From the NCBI GenBank assembly GCA_003345545.1, contig PRDH01000076.1, positions 37,784-101,783 on the forward strand: a stretch of DNA of 64,000 bases, read 5' to 3'. How positions within the stretch are numbered: position 1 is the stretch's first letter; the number at the start of each line of letters is the position of its first letter. The notes under the pieces are model-generated. The model was given only the letters and a program-made list of their open reading frames with translations. It had not been told where the DNA came from and ran no database searches. Made by a program: the position numbers and the translations under genes. Positions 26,521 to 35,505 of this stretch are shown here, piece after piece. The DNA comes from Candidatus Thorarchaeota archaeon. GTDB lineage: Archaea > Asgardarchaeota > Thorarchaeia > Thorarchaeales > Thorarchaeaceae.

Positions 26521-28380
26521 CTAGAGGATGACAGGGTAGCAGCTCTTGGCAGCAAGATTCAGTACTGCATTCTTGATTGCTTCATCGGAGATGAAGCCAG
26601 TGAATTCCTCGCCGCAGATTTTTACAAGAGGCAGCATCGGAAGTCTATGACGGTCAATCCCCAGCGCTGGATCATCCACGTTAAGCTCTTCTACAATTGA
26701 CTTAGAAATGCTAAGCTCGTCAAGAACAACAAGAAGGGCTCGCATCGCAGGTTCACAGAATACGCAATGGTTAGACTTGTAGAACGTGATGCAAGTGTTG
26801 CGTCCACATGGCAGTTTCCGAGCCTCTACCCACATTGGTAGCATCATAACAAACTTGGCACCTTTTGTGTAATCTCCCTCAACTCTGTCCTCGGCACGGA
26901 TCATGCCTCCAAGTCCACGGATAATCTGGTCCACCAGCGTGAGTCCTAGGCCCCTTCCCACAATCTGTTCATCAGGGCTACCTGTTCTCCTGAAAACGAA
27001 TTCTTTGGCATGATTCGGGATACCCGGACCATTATCGAGTACTTCTACTCGTACCATCTTCAAATCATCAATATGCTTGGCATTCACTTCTACGTCCACT
27101 ACTTCTCGCTCATCGAATGACATCGAGTTGTGAATGATGTTGAAGAAGACCTGATGAAGATACTCGTGTCCTACTACTTTGAACTCGTTTCTAGTGATAT
27201 TTGTTTTCAAGGAGAGCTTCTTCCAAGGAAAGTCCTCCTCAACAGCATATTTGGCCATCTGGATATAATCGAACAAATCCACCTCCCCAGCAATGGGAGG
27301 CGATTCCCGAAGATGCATGATCGCACGCATATTAGCTATCATTCGGGCAGACCGCCTGATATGCCAACTCGATTGTTGCATCATGGACTGTATTTCCTTG
27401 GGAGTCGACGGCGCTGACTCCACAAGTCCCAGTGAAAAAAGGAGGCTCTGATTGATATTGTTGAGGTCATGTGTCATCACCTCGAGGTAGAGATTGGCAC
27501 GCTCCCGTTCCGCATACTCCCGCGCTTCAGCTGTTTTTCTTCTTTCAATATCAAGTGCCACTAGGCCTATGCTGGAGGACTCATCGGGGTACTCCAAGAG
27601 ATTCGCTGTCACACTCACCCAAGTCGGCCTACCATCTGAACGCTGCAATTGCATCTCAAAGTTCTCAAGGCTCTTGCCCTGAGCCACCTCGGAGGTGACC
27701 TCACCTACAATTCCTTTTCTCTCTCCATCGAGAATGAACGAGGCAAGGTTTCTGCGTAGAAGTTCATCCTCCTTATAGCCCAGAAGGCGGCATGCCGCTT
27801 TGTTAACTTGGAGAATATTACCTCTCAGACTAAGTGTAATATAGGCAATAGGCGAAGAATCAAAGAGAGCTCTGTACCGGCGTTCTGAGGAGTCAATGGC
27901 TGCCTCTAGCTCCATCTGGCCTGTAATATCCCTGACGAATCCCAGTGTCGCTGGAAGACAAGACAAGATGAAGTTGGATATGCTTATCTCCACATCCAGT
28001 AGACTGCCGTTTTCCTTCATGAGGCATGCGCGAAAACTGGGTTGGTCCAGTTCACTCCACTTTAGTGCCTCTTGCCCTTCCTTGTAATAATGAGCTGTTG
28101 CAGGATCGAGTATGCTGCTCACAGGTTTACCAACAAGCTCCCCATAAACGAAGCCAAGCATTCTGTGCAGAGCAGGATTCGCGAGAACCAACCGGTCTTC
28201 TTGAACTACCATGATGCCATCATTTGCCATCATAACCATGTCTTCGAACTGCTTGTCTTGTTCCTCTTTGCGATTTGTTCTATTGTGCTCCTGCAACTTC
28301 TCACCACCTGGACTACGGTGTCCAACCCAAGGTGGAACTAAACAAATGTAGTGTATCAAATGATTCCGTGGAATCATCAT
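26521..28380 (-). CDS. PAS-PAS sensor histidine kinase with C-terminal thioredoxin-like domain
   Basis: A 619-residue protein. PAS domains at about 45-150 and 160-280 are followed by a DHp segment with the phospho-acceptor His304 (VMTHDLNNINQ), and an HATPase with N-box FFNIIHNS (Asn418), G1 DNGPG (449-453) and G2 GRGLGL (475-480). After residue 525 a redox domain begins, ITFYKSNHCVFC, with C539-x-x-C542 and a thioredoxin/glutaredoxin-like strand-helix order. No membrane helix is present, so it is a cytosolic sensor. The redox domain sits on the wrong side of the kinase for a usual sensor input, so it may be a redox-controlled output. Start is uncertain; a TTG near 28293 is an alternative. 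A second gene of the same design is at 44188-46002. Confidence 0.85.
   Translation of the reverse strand: MMIPRNHLIHYICLVPPWVGHRSPGGEKLQEHNRTNRKEEQDKQFEDMVMMANDGIMVVQEDRLVLANPALHRMLGFVYGELVGKPVSSILDPATAHYYKEGQEALKWSELDQPSFRACLMKENGSLLDVEISISNFILSCLPATLGFVRDITGQMELEAAIDSSERRYRALFDSSPIAYITLSLRGNILQVNKAACRLLGYKEDELLRRNLASFILDGERKGIVGEVTSEVAQGKSLENFEMQLQRSDGRPTWVSVTANLLEYPDESSSIGLVALDIERRKTAEAREYAERERANLYLEVMTHDLNNINQSLLFSLGLVESAPSTPKEIQSMMQQSSWHIRRSARMIANMRAIMHLRESPPIAGEVDLFDYIQMAKYAVEEDFPWKKLSLKTNITRNEFKVVGHEYLHQVFFNIIHNSMSFDEREVVDVEVNAKHIDDLKMVRVEVLDNGPGIPNHAKEFVFRRTGSPDEQIVGRGLGLTLVDQIIRGLGGMIRAEDRVEGDYTKGAKFVMMLPMWVEARKLPCGRNTCITFYKSNHCVFCEPAMRALLVVLDELSISKSIVEELNVDDPALGIDRHRLPMLPLVKICGEEFTGFISDEAIKNAVLNLAAKSCYPVIL
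28360..28377. promoter_or_regulatory. Perfect palindrome at the 5' end of the kinase gene
   Basis: ATGATTCC-GT-GGAATCAT is a perfect 8+8 bp palindrome at the first codons of the longest kinase frame. This suggests that the real start lies downstream and that this is an operator in the leader. Confidence 0.45.
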
Positions 28381-28513
28381 CTACTGCGCATTGTTCGATC
28401 CCGGTCAGTCATTGCAGATGCTGGCGTACCTAGATAATACTTCTGCGTTCGAAATCAACAAGGCCTGCATTATAACTCGTTGACAGAAACTACCTATCTT
28501 GCACCAAACAGAT

Positions 28514-28527
28514 AACATTATAACGTT
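28514..28527. promoter_or_regulatory. ArsR-type operator candidate
   Basis: AACATTATAACGTT is palindromic except for one purine/pyrimidine swap, contains TATAA, and lies 32-45 bases upstream of the arsR-type start. The overlap of TATA box and dyad is what one expects for self-repression by a metal-sensing ArsR/SmtB protein. Confidence 0.5.
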
Positions 28528-28558
28528 ACTACAATTGTTTGAATGTCATTAGAATCTG

Positions 28559-28903
28559 ATGAAACAGATTCAGATGGTGAACGCGGTGAATCAAGGAGTA
28601 CACATTCCTGTGGACTACAAAGAAGATGAGATACGAAACGTCGTTAGAATCTTCAAAGCCTTGGCTGATCCAACCAGACTGAGAGTGGTATCAGCCCTGG
28701 TAAAGGAGAGAAGTGTCTGTGTATCCGACATTGCTGAACTCCTTGGTATGTCGGTTAGCAGGGTGAGTCATCATCTCAGTATTCTTGACAAACTAGGATT
28801 CACTAGGCACAAGCAAGATGGGAAACAAGTATTCTACACGATAAGCGACGATTGCATTGTCGACATATTAGCGAGGGCGCATGAACATGTTAGAGGCAAG
28901 TAA
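28559..28903 (+). CDS. ArsR/SmtB-family metalloregulator
   Basis: A 114-residue winged-helix repressor. FKALADPTRLRVVSAL opens the fold, VCVSDIAELLGMSVSRVSHHLSIL is the recognition region, and KQVFYTISDDCIVDIL closes it. A single Cys stands at the start of the alpha-3 position (VCVSD), plus Asp and His residues in the C-terminal helix (DDC, HEH). The metal-site type is therefore not clear from sequence. Its 3' end overlaps the metal ATPase gene by 23 bases, so it most likely controls that exporter. A TATA-containing dyad lies upstream. Confidence 0.88.
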   Translation: MKQIQMVNAVNQGVHIPVDYKEDEIRNVVRIFKALADPTRLRVVSALVKERSVCVSDIAELLGMSVSRVSHHLSILDKLGFTRHKQDGKQVFYTISDDCIVDILARAHEHVRGK

Positions 28904-30797
28904 GTGCGATTGTGAAACGTGTGGCAGTCCACAATCAACAGAAGACAGGAAGCCAAGAATTCACAAGTATAAGACTGCCATCTTCTCTGCTAGTATCCTC
29001 AGTGTAGGACTGATACTTGAGCTCCTTGTTGCTGACATGGTCTGGGTCTATTCTGCATTCTTGATATCGATATTCTCGGCGGGGTGGTCTATCATCCCGA
29101 AAGGAGTCAGAGGGCTGGCGAAACTCAAACTCGATCAACACTTCTTGATGACTTCAGGGTCCCTAGGAGCGGTCTTAATTGGTGCCCCAGCTGAGGGAGC
29201 TGCAGTCATGTTCCTCTTCTATATCTCGACACTCTTGGAGGAGAGAGCAGAAGACAGAGTCCGAAATGAGATACAGAAACTCGCGGAGCTAGAGCCGCCA
29301 ACAGTGGCAGTCATGGTGGATGGCGCAGAAAAGTGTGTTGCACCCGAAGACGTCAGAAAGGGAAACACACTAATCGTGAGACCTGGTGGAAGAATTGGAC
29401 TTGACGGAATCGTAACACTGGGTTCAACATCGGTCAATCAATCAACAATCACGGGAGAATCTCTTCCAGTTCCGAAGTCCGTAGGAGATCAAGTGTATGC
29501 GGGAACAATTAACCAAGAGGGATATATTGAAGTTGAAGCGACCGAAGAGTCGAAGACCACACTACTCTCCAGGATCGTTCAACTAGTGGATGAATCGCGC
29601 AAGAACCGAGCACCCACAGAAAAGGCAATTACACGATTCTCAAGGGTTTACACTCCAGTTGTTGTAGGTGTGGCAATGCTTGTTGCACTCATCTCATTCA
29701 TACTAGGCCTCTCGCTGGTAGACTCAACATATCGAGCCCTTACACTCTTGGTCATCAGCTGTCCGTGTGCCTTTGCAGTTTCGATTCCAGTGAGTATGGT
29801 ATCCGCAATAGCTGGATCTGCTCGCAATGGTGTCCTCGTGAAAGGAGCAATTCACATTGAGCAGATGAGTAAGACGAAGGTTGTGGCATTTGACAAGACA
29901 GGAACTTTGACCGAAGGTGTGCTTTCTGTCAAGGATGTCTGCTTGCATAATGATCACACGCGTAATGAAGTCCTGTCTGCAGCGGCTTCGCTTGAAACGA
30001 TGTCAGAACATCCAATTGGGAGAGCCCTAATCGAGGCTACGTCTCGGGAAAATGTAGACAGAGTTCAGGTGTCAGACTTCGTGTCGAAGCCTGGAAGGGG
30101 AGTCACAGGGCACATTGGTGAAACGGAGTACCTCGTCGGCAATAGGAGGCTCCTGCTTGACAGCAGTATTCCTCTAGAGCCAATTGAACAGCATATCTGC
30201 GGAGCTGGTACGATGGTCTATGTAGCGCAGGACTCGGAGCACTTCGGCACCATCATACTCTCGGATACGATTAGACCAGGTACAAAGGAAGCTATCGCCA
30301 GACTAAATGAAATGGGCATCCGTACAGTCATGTTGACAGGGGATAGCGAGAATGTCGCAAAGGAAATCGCGCAGGAGATTGGCATCTCTGAGTATAGAGC
30401 AGAACTGCTGCCAGATCAGAAAGTGGCTGCGATTGAGGAATTGAAAGAGTCCGGAATCACTCTGATGATTGGAGATGGAATAAACGATACGCCTGCTCTG
30501 GCGGCTGCAGATGTTGGCGTAGCTATGGGAGTCGCCGGATCAGACGCAGCCCTAGAAACTGCAGATGTTGCCCTTATGAAAGAGGACCTGAGCAAAATCC
30601 CAGGACTGATTATGAAAGCAAAGAAGACTATGCAAATCGTGCGTCAGAATGTGGCCACTTCCCTCTCGGTGAAAGCTATGACCGGAGTATTGGCAAGTGT
30701 CGGTCTCATGACACTCTGGATTGCAATCGGAGTAGGAGATATGGGTCTTACTTTTCTGGTCATCGCAAACGCTCTTAGACTGGCAGGAAGAAACTAG
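28881..30797 (+). CDS. P1B-type heavy-metal-exporting ATPase (Cd/Zn/Pb class)
   Basis: A 638-residue P-type ATPase. Key motifs: TGES in the actuator domain, SCPCAF (about 293-298) in the metal-binding helix, phosphorylated Asp338 in DKTGTLTEG, SEHP, and GDGINDTPALAAADVG. The last helices end in GVGDMGLTFLVIANALRL, the layout of Zn/Cd/Pb exporters. No HMA domain is present; instead a short CDCETCG segment at residues 9-15 may be a reduced metal-binding tail. The substrate is exported from the cytosol. The start (28881 or 28887) lies inside the arsR-type gene, so the two are coupled. Confidence 0.93.
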   Translation: MNMLEASKCDCETCGSPQSTEDRKPRIHKYKTAIFSASILSVGLILELLVADMVWVYSAFLISIFSAGWSIIPKGVRGLAKLKLDQHFLMTSGSLGAVLIGAPAEGAAVMFLFYISTLLEERAEDRVRNEIQKLAELEPPTVAVMVDGAEKCVAPEDVRKGNTLIVRPGGRIGLDGIVTLGSTSVNQSTITGESLPVPKSVGDQVYAGTINQEGYIEVEATEESKTTLLSRIVQLVDESRKNRAPTEKAITRFSRVYTPVVVGVAMLVALISFILGLSLVDSTYRALTLLVISCPCAFAVSIPVSMVSAIAGSARNGVLVKGAIHIEQMSKTKVVAFDKTGTLTEGVLSVKDVCLHNDHTRNEVLSAAASLETMSEHPIGRALIEATSRENVDRVQVSDFVSKPGRGVTGHIGETEYLVGNRRLLLDSSIPLEPIEQHICGAGTMVYVAQDSEHFGTIILSDTIRPGTKEAIARLNEMGIRTVMLTGDSENVAKEIAQEIGISEYRAELLPDQKVAAIEELKESGITLMIGDGINDTPALAAADVGVAMGVAGSDAALETADVALMKEDLSKIPGLIMKAKKTMQIVRQNVATSLSVKAMTGVLASVGLMTLWIAIGVGDMGLTFLVIANALRLAGRN

Positions 30798-30799
30798 GC

Positions 30800-32392
30800 C
30801 TACTTGTACGTATTCAGTGCCTTTGCCCCAAACCAGAGGAAGATGAGAGTGAATCCAATGGTGTACAGCGGCAATGCAATGAGAACGCCCTGATTGCCTG
30901 CAAGGATAGTCACAATAAAGATCATTAGCGCTCCAAGCGACAGATCAATAACGGGGTACGAGAACGCAAGCGGCACGGGCAGAGTTCGAGGGTCGTTTGT
31001 CAATACAGGTACGTATGCACCGATTGCCACGCCAATGGCTGTGAACAGTATTGTCATGGGAGCCGCCAATGCAAGTAGGGCGAGATATCCTTCAATTCTT
31101 AGAATGTAGACCAGAAATCCGCACGCAGGAATAACAGCAATGCCCACCTCGAACAGACTCAGCAAGAACTTGGCGAGAACGATATCTCCTGAACTGAACG
31201 GACTCGCTTTAAGAAGATAGACGTTCTCCTTTTCATCAACAAAGCTTAGCATCGAGGTAACGCTTGACATCTGAACGAGAAGTATCATCATGAGCAGGAA
31301 TGCAGGAACAATCGCGAATGCAAGATCATGCGGTACCTGAATAGGTCTGAACCATGCGGGGTGAACCAAATTGAGGTATAGCACCGTGATTGTTCCGACT
31401 ACTGCATAGACATACTTCCATATCTGCATTGGCGTACGTAGCCTGCTGTAAAAATCCTTGAGCATTATCCATACCATGGGATCTTGAAATCTGGTTTCTG
31501 AGAAATCAACCTCGCCTCGAATGATTCTACTGAAATTGCCTTCTGTTGTTTCCCGACCCTTGACGATTGAAAAGAGCTCGTAGTAATCGTAGCTGCATAG
31601 ATTCGCAGTAAGAAGGACAGCTATGGCAAAAACGATGACTTGCAGTACGAATCCTATCAAGAAACCGATGTCCAACGAAAAAAGCCCTGTCATCTCGGTG
31701 AACAGAAATGCAAAGGCATTAGAAGGCACGAGATAGGCAAATGTGAAAGCCGAAGTGAACTCTGGCAATGCTGGAAGGAGAAAGAGAACACCCAAGAAGA
31801 ATGGCACAACATAGCGCCACCGACTCCTTGTTCTTCGCTCAACGACAAACCGAATGTAGGAGCTCACTGCCCCAAGAAAATAGTTGGTTTCCAGAAAGAT
31901 GATCAAACACACTATCATGAGAGAGGTTGAGTAGTACAGAAGACTAGCATCTGTGAGCAGCGGCAGAATGACTATGAGACCAATCAGTGCGAATACAGTC
32001 TTCCTAACTATACGACGGAGATAACTGCTCAGGAATACTTTGTATGGCAATACGGGCGCGGGAAGTAGCACAATCTCTTGGATGACAGTGAGGCCGGATG
32101 CGATGCCTGAACCAAAGTAGCCGCCGATAACAGAGGTAGCACTAAGGAAAGCAAAGGCGGCAAAGAGCGTGCTTCTATCGATGGTGCTCTCGAGAAGTGA
32201 AGCAGTCTCCGCGATTAATGGCGTGAGCGCTAACATTGATGAAACGACCGTGCTTACAAAGAAGATACCAAACAACGTGATGCCATAGAAGAGCAGCATG
32301 GAAGGAGTTCTGACTGTCTGTTTGAACTGGTTGTAGAGCATTCGAGTTTCATTCTTGAACATCACGTACATGCTTGACTTCAAGGGATTCAC
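30800..32392 (-). CDS. ABC-2-like exporter permease
   Basis: A 530-residue protein with about a dozen membrane helices. It starts at a GTG directly after the TAG of the ATPase gene (32393), so the genes are joined without a gap. The charged stretch after residue about 270 (KGRETTEGNFSRIIRGEVDFSE, cytosolic) separates two membrane halves. It is the membrane partner of the ATPase. ABC-2 type exporters carry drugs, lipids or polysaccharides; substrate unknown. Confidence 0.8.
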   Translation of the reverse strand: MNPLKSSMYVMFKNETRMLYNQFKQTVRTPSMLLFYGITLFGIFFVSTVVSSMLALTPLIAETASLLESTIDRSTLFAAFAFLSATSVIGGYFGSGIASGLTVIQEIVLLPAPVLPYKVFLSSYLRRIVRKTVFALIGLIVILPLLTDASLLYYSTSLMIVCLIIFLETNYFLGAVSSYIRFVVERRTRSRWRYVVPFFLGVLFLLPALPEFTSAFTFAYLVPSNAFAFLFTEMTGLFSLDIGFLIGFVLQVIVFAIAVLLTANLCSYDYYELFSIVKGRETTEGNFSRIIRGEVDFSETRFQDPMVWIMLKDFYSRLRTPMQIWKYVYAVVGTITVLYLNLVHPAWFRPIQVPHDLAFAIVPAFLLMMILLVQMSSVTSMLSFVDEKENVYLLKASPFSSGDIVLAKFLLSLFEVGIAVIPACGFLVYILRIEGYLALLALAAPMTILFTAIGVAIGAYVPVLTNDPRTLPVPLAFSYPVIDLSLGALMIFIVTILAGNQGVLIALPLYTIGFTLIFLWFGAKALNTYK

Positions 32393-33325
32393 CTACCGAG
32401 GTATTCCACCTGTCAGACCAAGGAATACTTCCTCAAGGTTGCGTGCATCCTTGTTGTATTCCAATAGAGCTTCGAGGGTTCCGCGTCCGACGACTTCCCC
32501 CTCGTTCATAATGACAAATCGACTGCATAGTTCCGATGCCACTCCCAACATATGCGTTGACATGAGTATTGCGGAGCCGTCATTCCGTAGCTTCTTCATG
32601 AGGGCTTTGAGATTCCAGGCACCTCTAGGGTCCAGACCATAAATGGGCTCATCAAAAGCAAGAACATACGGAGGGGGTCTTACAAAGATGCCCACAAGTA
32701 GGACACGCTGAAGATTCCCCTTCGAAAGCGTTCCGATGTATGTATCCAGAAGCTCGTCTAATTGAAACATGTCGACGAATTCTCGCATTCGGATTAGTGC
32801 AATCTCGGTAGGCACATTGTAAATTCGTGCCATGAACATGATATACTCTCGAACAGTGAGACTCGGATAGCACGTGGGCTTCTCAGGAATATACCCAATA
32901 CATCTCTTGGCCTTGATGGCCTCAGAGGACATGTTATAACCATTCACTTTTACAGTACCCAAGGTGGGCTTGATTATACCCGTGAGAATTCTAAGAGTCG
33001 TAGTCTTACCTGCTCCGTTAGGGCCAACAATGCCTACGATTTCACCCGGATCCACGTTCAAATCAAGATTTCGTACTGCCACTTTTGAGCCAAACCGCTT
33101 CTCAAGTCCTTGGATTTGGATTGCAGGCGATTGAAGCTTCGCGACTGGCCCCTTTCCCGTTCCACGACGGTTAAACTCAAGCATTACCTCGTCCAAGAGC
33201 CAACTGCGTTGAATGGCTCTCTTGGCGAGGGGTATCCTTAGCACCCTCGCTAAACGGAGTAGCTCGTCACTCTTCAATCGGCTTACGTCTGCACGTTCAA
33301 TCAAGTACTGGTCCGCTCCCGCCAT
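32393..33325 (-). CDS. ABC transporter ATPase with N-terminal helical extension
   Basis: A 310-residue nucleotide-binding subunit. Walker A is GPNGAGKTTT (about 98-107), the signature reads GTLSKGNLQRV (LSKGN instead of LSGGQ), Walker B is YVLAFDEPIYGLDPRG and the H-loop is STHM. The first 75 residues are an extra helical segment (LKSDELLRLARVLRIPL and WLLDEVMLEF) resembling a SAP-like helix pair, which is not usual in this family and could bind nucleic acid or another protein. It forms an operon with the permease directly downstream. Confidence 0.92.
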   Translation of the reverse strand: MAGADQYLIERADVSRLKSDELLRLARVLRIPLAKRAIQRSWLLDEVMLEFNRRGTGKGPVAKLQSPAIQIQGLEKRFGSKVAVRNLDLNVDPGEIVGIVGPNGAGKTTTLRILTGIIKPTLGTVKVNGYNMSSEAIKAKRCIGYIPEKPTCYPSLTVREYIMFMARIYNVPTEIALIRMREFVDMFQLDELLDTYIGTLSKGNLQRVLLVGIFVRPPPYVLAFDEPIYGLDPRGAWNLKALMKKLRNDGSAILMSTHMLGVASELCSRFVIMNEGEVVGRGTLEALLEYNKDARNLEEVFLGLTGGIPR

Positions 33326-33433
33326 TCAATCTAGCAGCCAAGTCTTAGGTTGTAATCAGGGCAATAATAAGTCAGTGGTTTACGTACACATATTCTAGAC
33401 TTCGCAGGCCTCCAACAGGCAAGGGACACAGGA

Positions 33434-33490
33434 GGCGAGTATCAGACCACTACCCTACTGTGTACCTTCACCATACAAACACTACTCGCC
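33434..33490. other. Long-spaced inverted repeat before the receiver gene
   Basis: GGCGAGTA (33434-33441) and TACTCGCC (33483-33490) form an exact 8-bp inverted repeat with a 41-base spacer in the gap between the ABC operon and the receiver gene. It may be a pair of operator half-sites or an RNA hairpin. Nothing else stands out in 33326-33571. Confidence 0.3.
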
Positions 33491-33571
33491 AATCTGCGAT
33501 GACTCCCTCAACGCGAAAACCTATGTGTCTTGCTGAATACTATACACGAGCTTCAATGGAGTGGAAGCCAA

Positions 33572-34195
33572 GTGAATACTCGACTATTGCTTGCTGATGA
33601 TGATGTGGAACTGCTTGATATCGCTCGAATACTCTTCAGGCAGACAGACCAGGGACTCGAACTTCTCGTTGCGAGATCTGTGAAAGAGGCTCTTGAGGTG
33701 TTGGACCGTGAGGAGGTCGACGTTGTGATTGCTGATTATCTCATGCCGGATGCTACGGGCCTTGACCTCTTAGAAGCGGTTCGTTGCACCAGCAATACTA
33801 TTGGCTTCATCATATGGACAGCACACTCTCGAGAGGATGTAGCAATCAAAGCCTTGAATCTGGGCGCAGACTTCTATTTGCTCAAAGGAACAGACATCAA
33901 AGAACAGCTAGTATCTATGTGTGGCATCGTGCGAAAAGTAATCGATTCCAAACATAAGACATCGAGCGCGCGCCCTGCAAAAGAAATACCTACTGAGATC
34001 GCTAGCGAGTTCATCCATGGATTGTCACATGATGTGACCGGAGTATTGCATAACATCATGGGCTATGCAACGCTCCTAGAGGACGATTGCGACAAAACCT
34101 ACATTCAGGGAATCACACGACTCGTAGCGAAGCTAGCTGAACGCATAAAGCAAGCAGTTTCAGATGTGGACAGCGGAATTCTGATTCGGAAATGA
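33572..34195 (+). CDS. Response regulator with C-terminal histidine-phosphotransfer-like helix
   Basis: From the GTG at 33572, with GGAGTGGAAG upstream, this is 207 residues. Residues 1-125 form a receiver: acidic D9-D11, phospho-acceptor Asp55 (VVIADYLMPD), Thr in WTAHS, and Lys105 in YLLKG. After a linker, residues 145-207 carry a DHp-like helix with FIHGLSHDVTGVLHNIMGY, in which His153 occupies the phospho-acceptor position of a kinase, but no HATPase follows. It may be a relay protein that passes phosphate from a kinase, or a dimerisation partner of the PAS kinases nearby. No DNA-binding domain is present. Confidence 0.8.
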   Translation: MNTRLLLADDDVELLDIARILFRQTDQGLELLVARSVKEALEVLDREEVDVVIADYLMPDATGLDLLEAVRCTSNTIGFIIWTAHSREDVAIKALNLGADFYLLKGTDIKEQLVSMCGIVRKVIDSKHKTSSARPAKEIPTEIASEFIHGLSHDVTGVLHNIMGYATLLEDDCDKTYIQGITRLVAKLAERIKQAVSDVDSGILIRK

Positions 34196-34200
34196 CAGAA

Positions 34201-35301
34201 TCACATGTACTCCGTCAAACATGACTGCTCGGTCACATCACTTAATCCTGATACTCTAACTCCAACTAGCCTTATCGGCCTCACGGGATCCCTCTTGTGG
34301 TCGAAAATCTCCAAAGCCAGTTTCTCAAGCATTCCCGTATCATCAGTTTCCACAGGTACGCTTCGACTTCTTTGGATGGTCGAATAGTCGCTGTAGCGTA
34401 TCTTGACTGTGACGGTGCGAAACCTTAGCTTCTTGGTGACAATCTTGTCTCCGATTCGAAAACACATCTTCCTGAGAACTTCTTGCAGATACTCTGAAGC
34501 ATCAGGTTCGACATCTTCCATGAAGGTACGATCTTTGCTTATGGACTTTCGAACTCTGACTCCATTATCCATTAGTGGCCGATCATCAATCCCACATGCT
34601 CTATCGTGTAGCCAGATGGAGCCTCGACCCATGGCCGGCCAGAGCTCAGGAAGTGTCATCTTCTGGACTTGACCTAGATTGTCGATTCCGAATCTGTGTA
34701 GCCACTCTGCTGTCTTCTTGCCTACTCCGTTAAGAGCTTCGACTGGAAGCGTCGCTAAGAACTCCTCGACAGAAGCTGGATCAGGGCCAACGAGCGTTAT
34801 TCCTCTAGGTTTGTTTATTCCTGTGGCTATTTTGGCGACGGACATATTGGGTGCAATACCTATCGAACAAGGAAGCGACGTACGCACTCGTACAGCGTCC
34901 TGTATTTCTCCAGCTAGTTCGCGAGGGCTGGTATAGTTCTGGCATGCTTGAGTCACTTCTATGTATGCCTCATCGATACTCGCTCTTCGTACGCGTCCGT
35001 CGTCCGCAAACTCCCTAAGAACCTCCATGAGCTCATCAGAAGCTTCGCTATAACTTTCGAACGAACTATCAACAAACACCGCTTCAGGACACAGCCTGTA
35101 AGCCTGCGAAACCGGCATTCCTGCATGGATGCCCTTGGCGCGTGCTTCGTAGGACGCAGTTCTGACAACTCCCCGCCCGAAGCCCCCCTTTGGGTCATGG
35201 CCGACGCATACTGGACGACCGATAAGCTCTGGATGATTTCTGAATTGCTCTACACTGGCAAAGAACGCATCCATATCTATGTGCATTATCCAGCGAATCA
35301 T
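34201..35301 (-). CDS. dinB: Y-family DNA polymerase IV
   Basis: I prefer the ATG at 35301 (366 residues, MIRWIMHIDMDAFFASVE) over a TTG at 35334. The catalytic acids stand in HIDMDAFF and SIDEAYIEV. Tyr and Arg in RTASYEARAKGI contact the incoming nucleotide. The thumb contains the helix-hairpin-helix NGVGKKTAEWLHRFGI, and a little-finger domain follows. It carries out error-prone synthesis across DNA lesions. The C-terminus ends TEYM without an obvious PIP box. It is convergent with the receiver gene, with only five bases between the stops. Confidence 0.93.
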   Translation of the reverse strand: MIRWIMHIDMDAFFASVEQFRNHPELIGRPVCVGHDPKGGFGRGVVRTASYEARAKGIHAGMPVSQAYRLCPEAVFVDSSFESYSEASDELMEVLREFADDGRVRRASIDEAYIEVTQACQNYTSPRELAGEIQDAVRVRTSLPCSIGIAPNMSVAKIATGINKPRGITLVGPDPASVEEFLATLPVEALNGVGKKTAEWLHRFGIDNLGQVQKMTLPELWPAMGRGSIWLHDRACGIDDRPLMDNGVRVRKSISKDRTFMEDVEPDASEYLQEVLRKMCFRIGDKIVTKKLRFRTVTVKIRYSDYSTIQRSRSVPVETDDTGMLEKLALEIFDHKRDPVRPIRLVGVRVSGLSDVTEQSCLTEYM

Positions 35302-35505
35302 TAGAGTCTCTACACCCGTTGACGGACGAGTCAATAGCAGTTCCTAGGACACTAAGTGCGTCAAACTGAATGATTCGCTCCTAGAGAGGTAACCGAACAT
35401 ATTGCGGTTCATACCCGCTGAAGACAACTACATCCTAGAGAATTCTATATAGTTTGCCTTCATCAGAAAAGTGAGGCTTTCGATGCATTAAGAGCGAAGT
35501 GGAGT

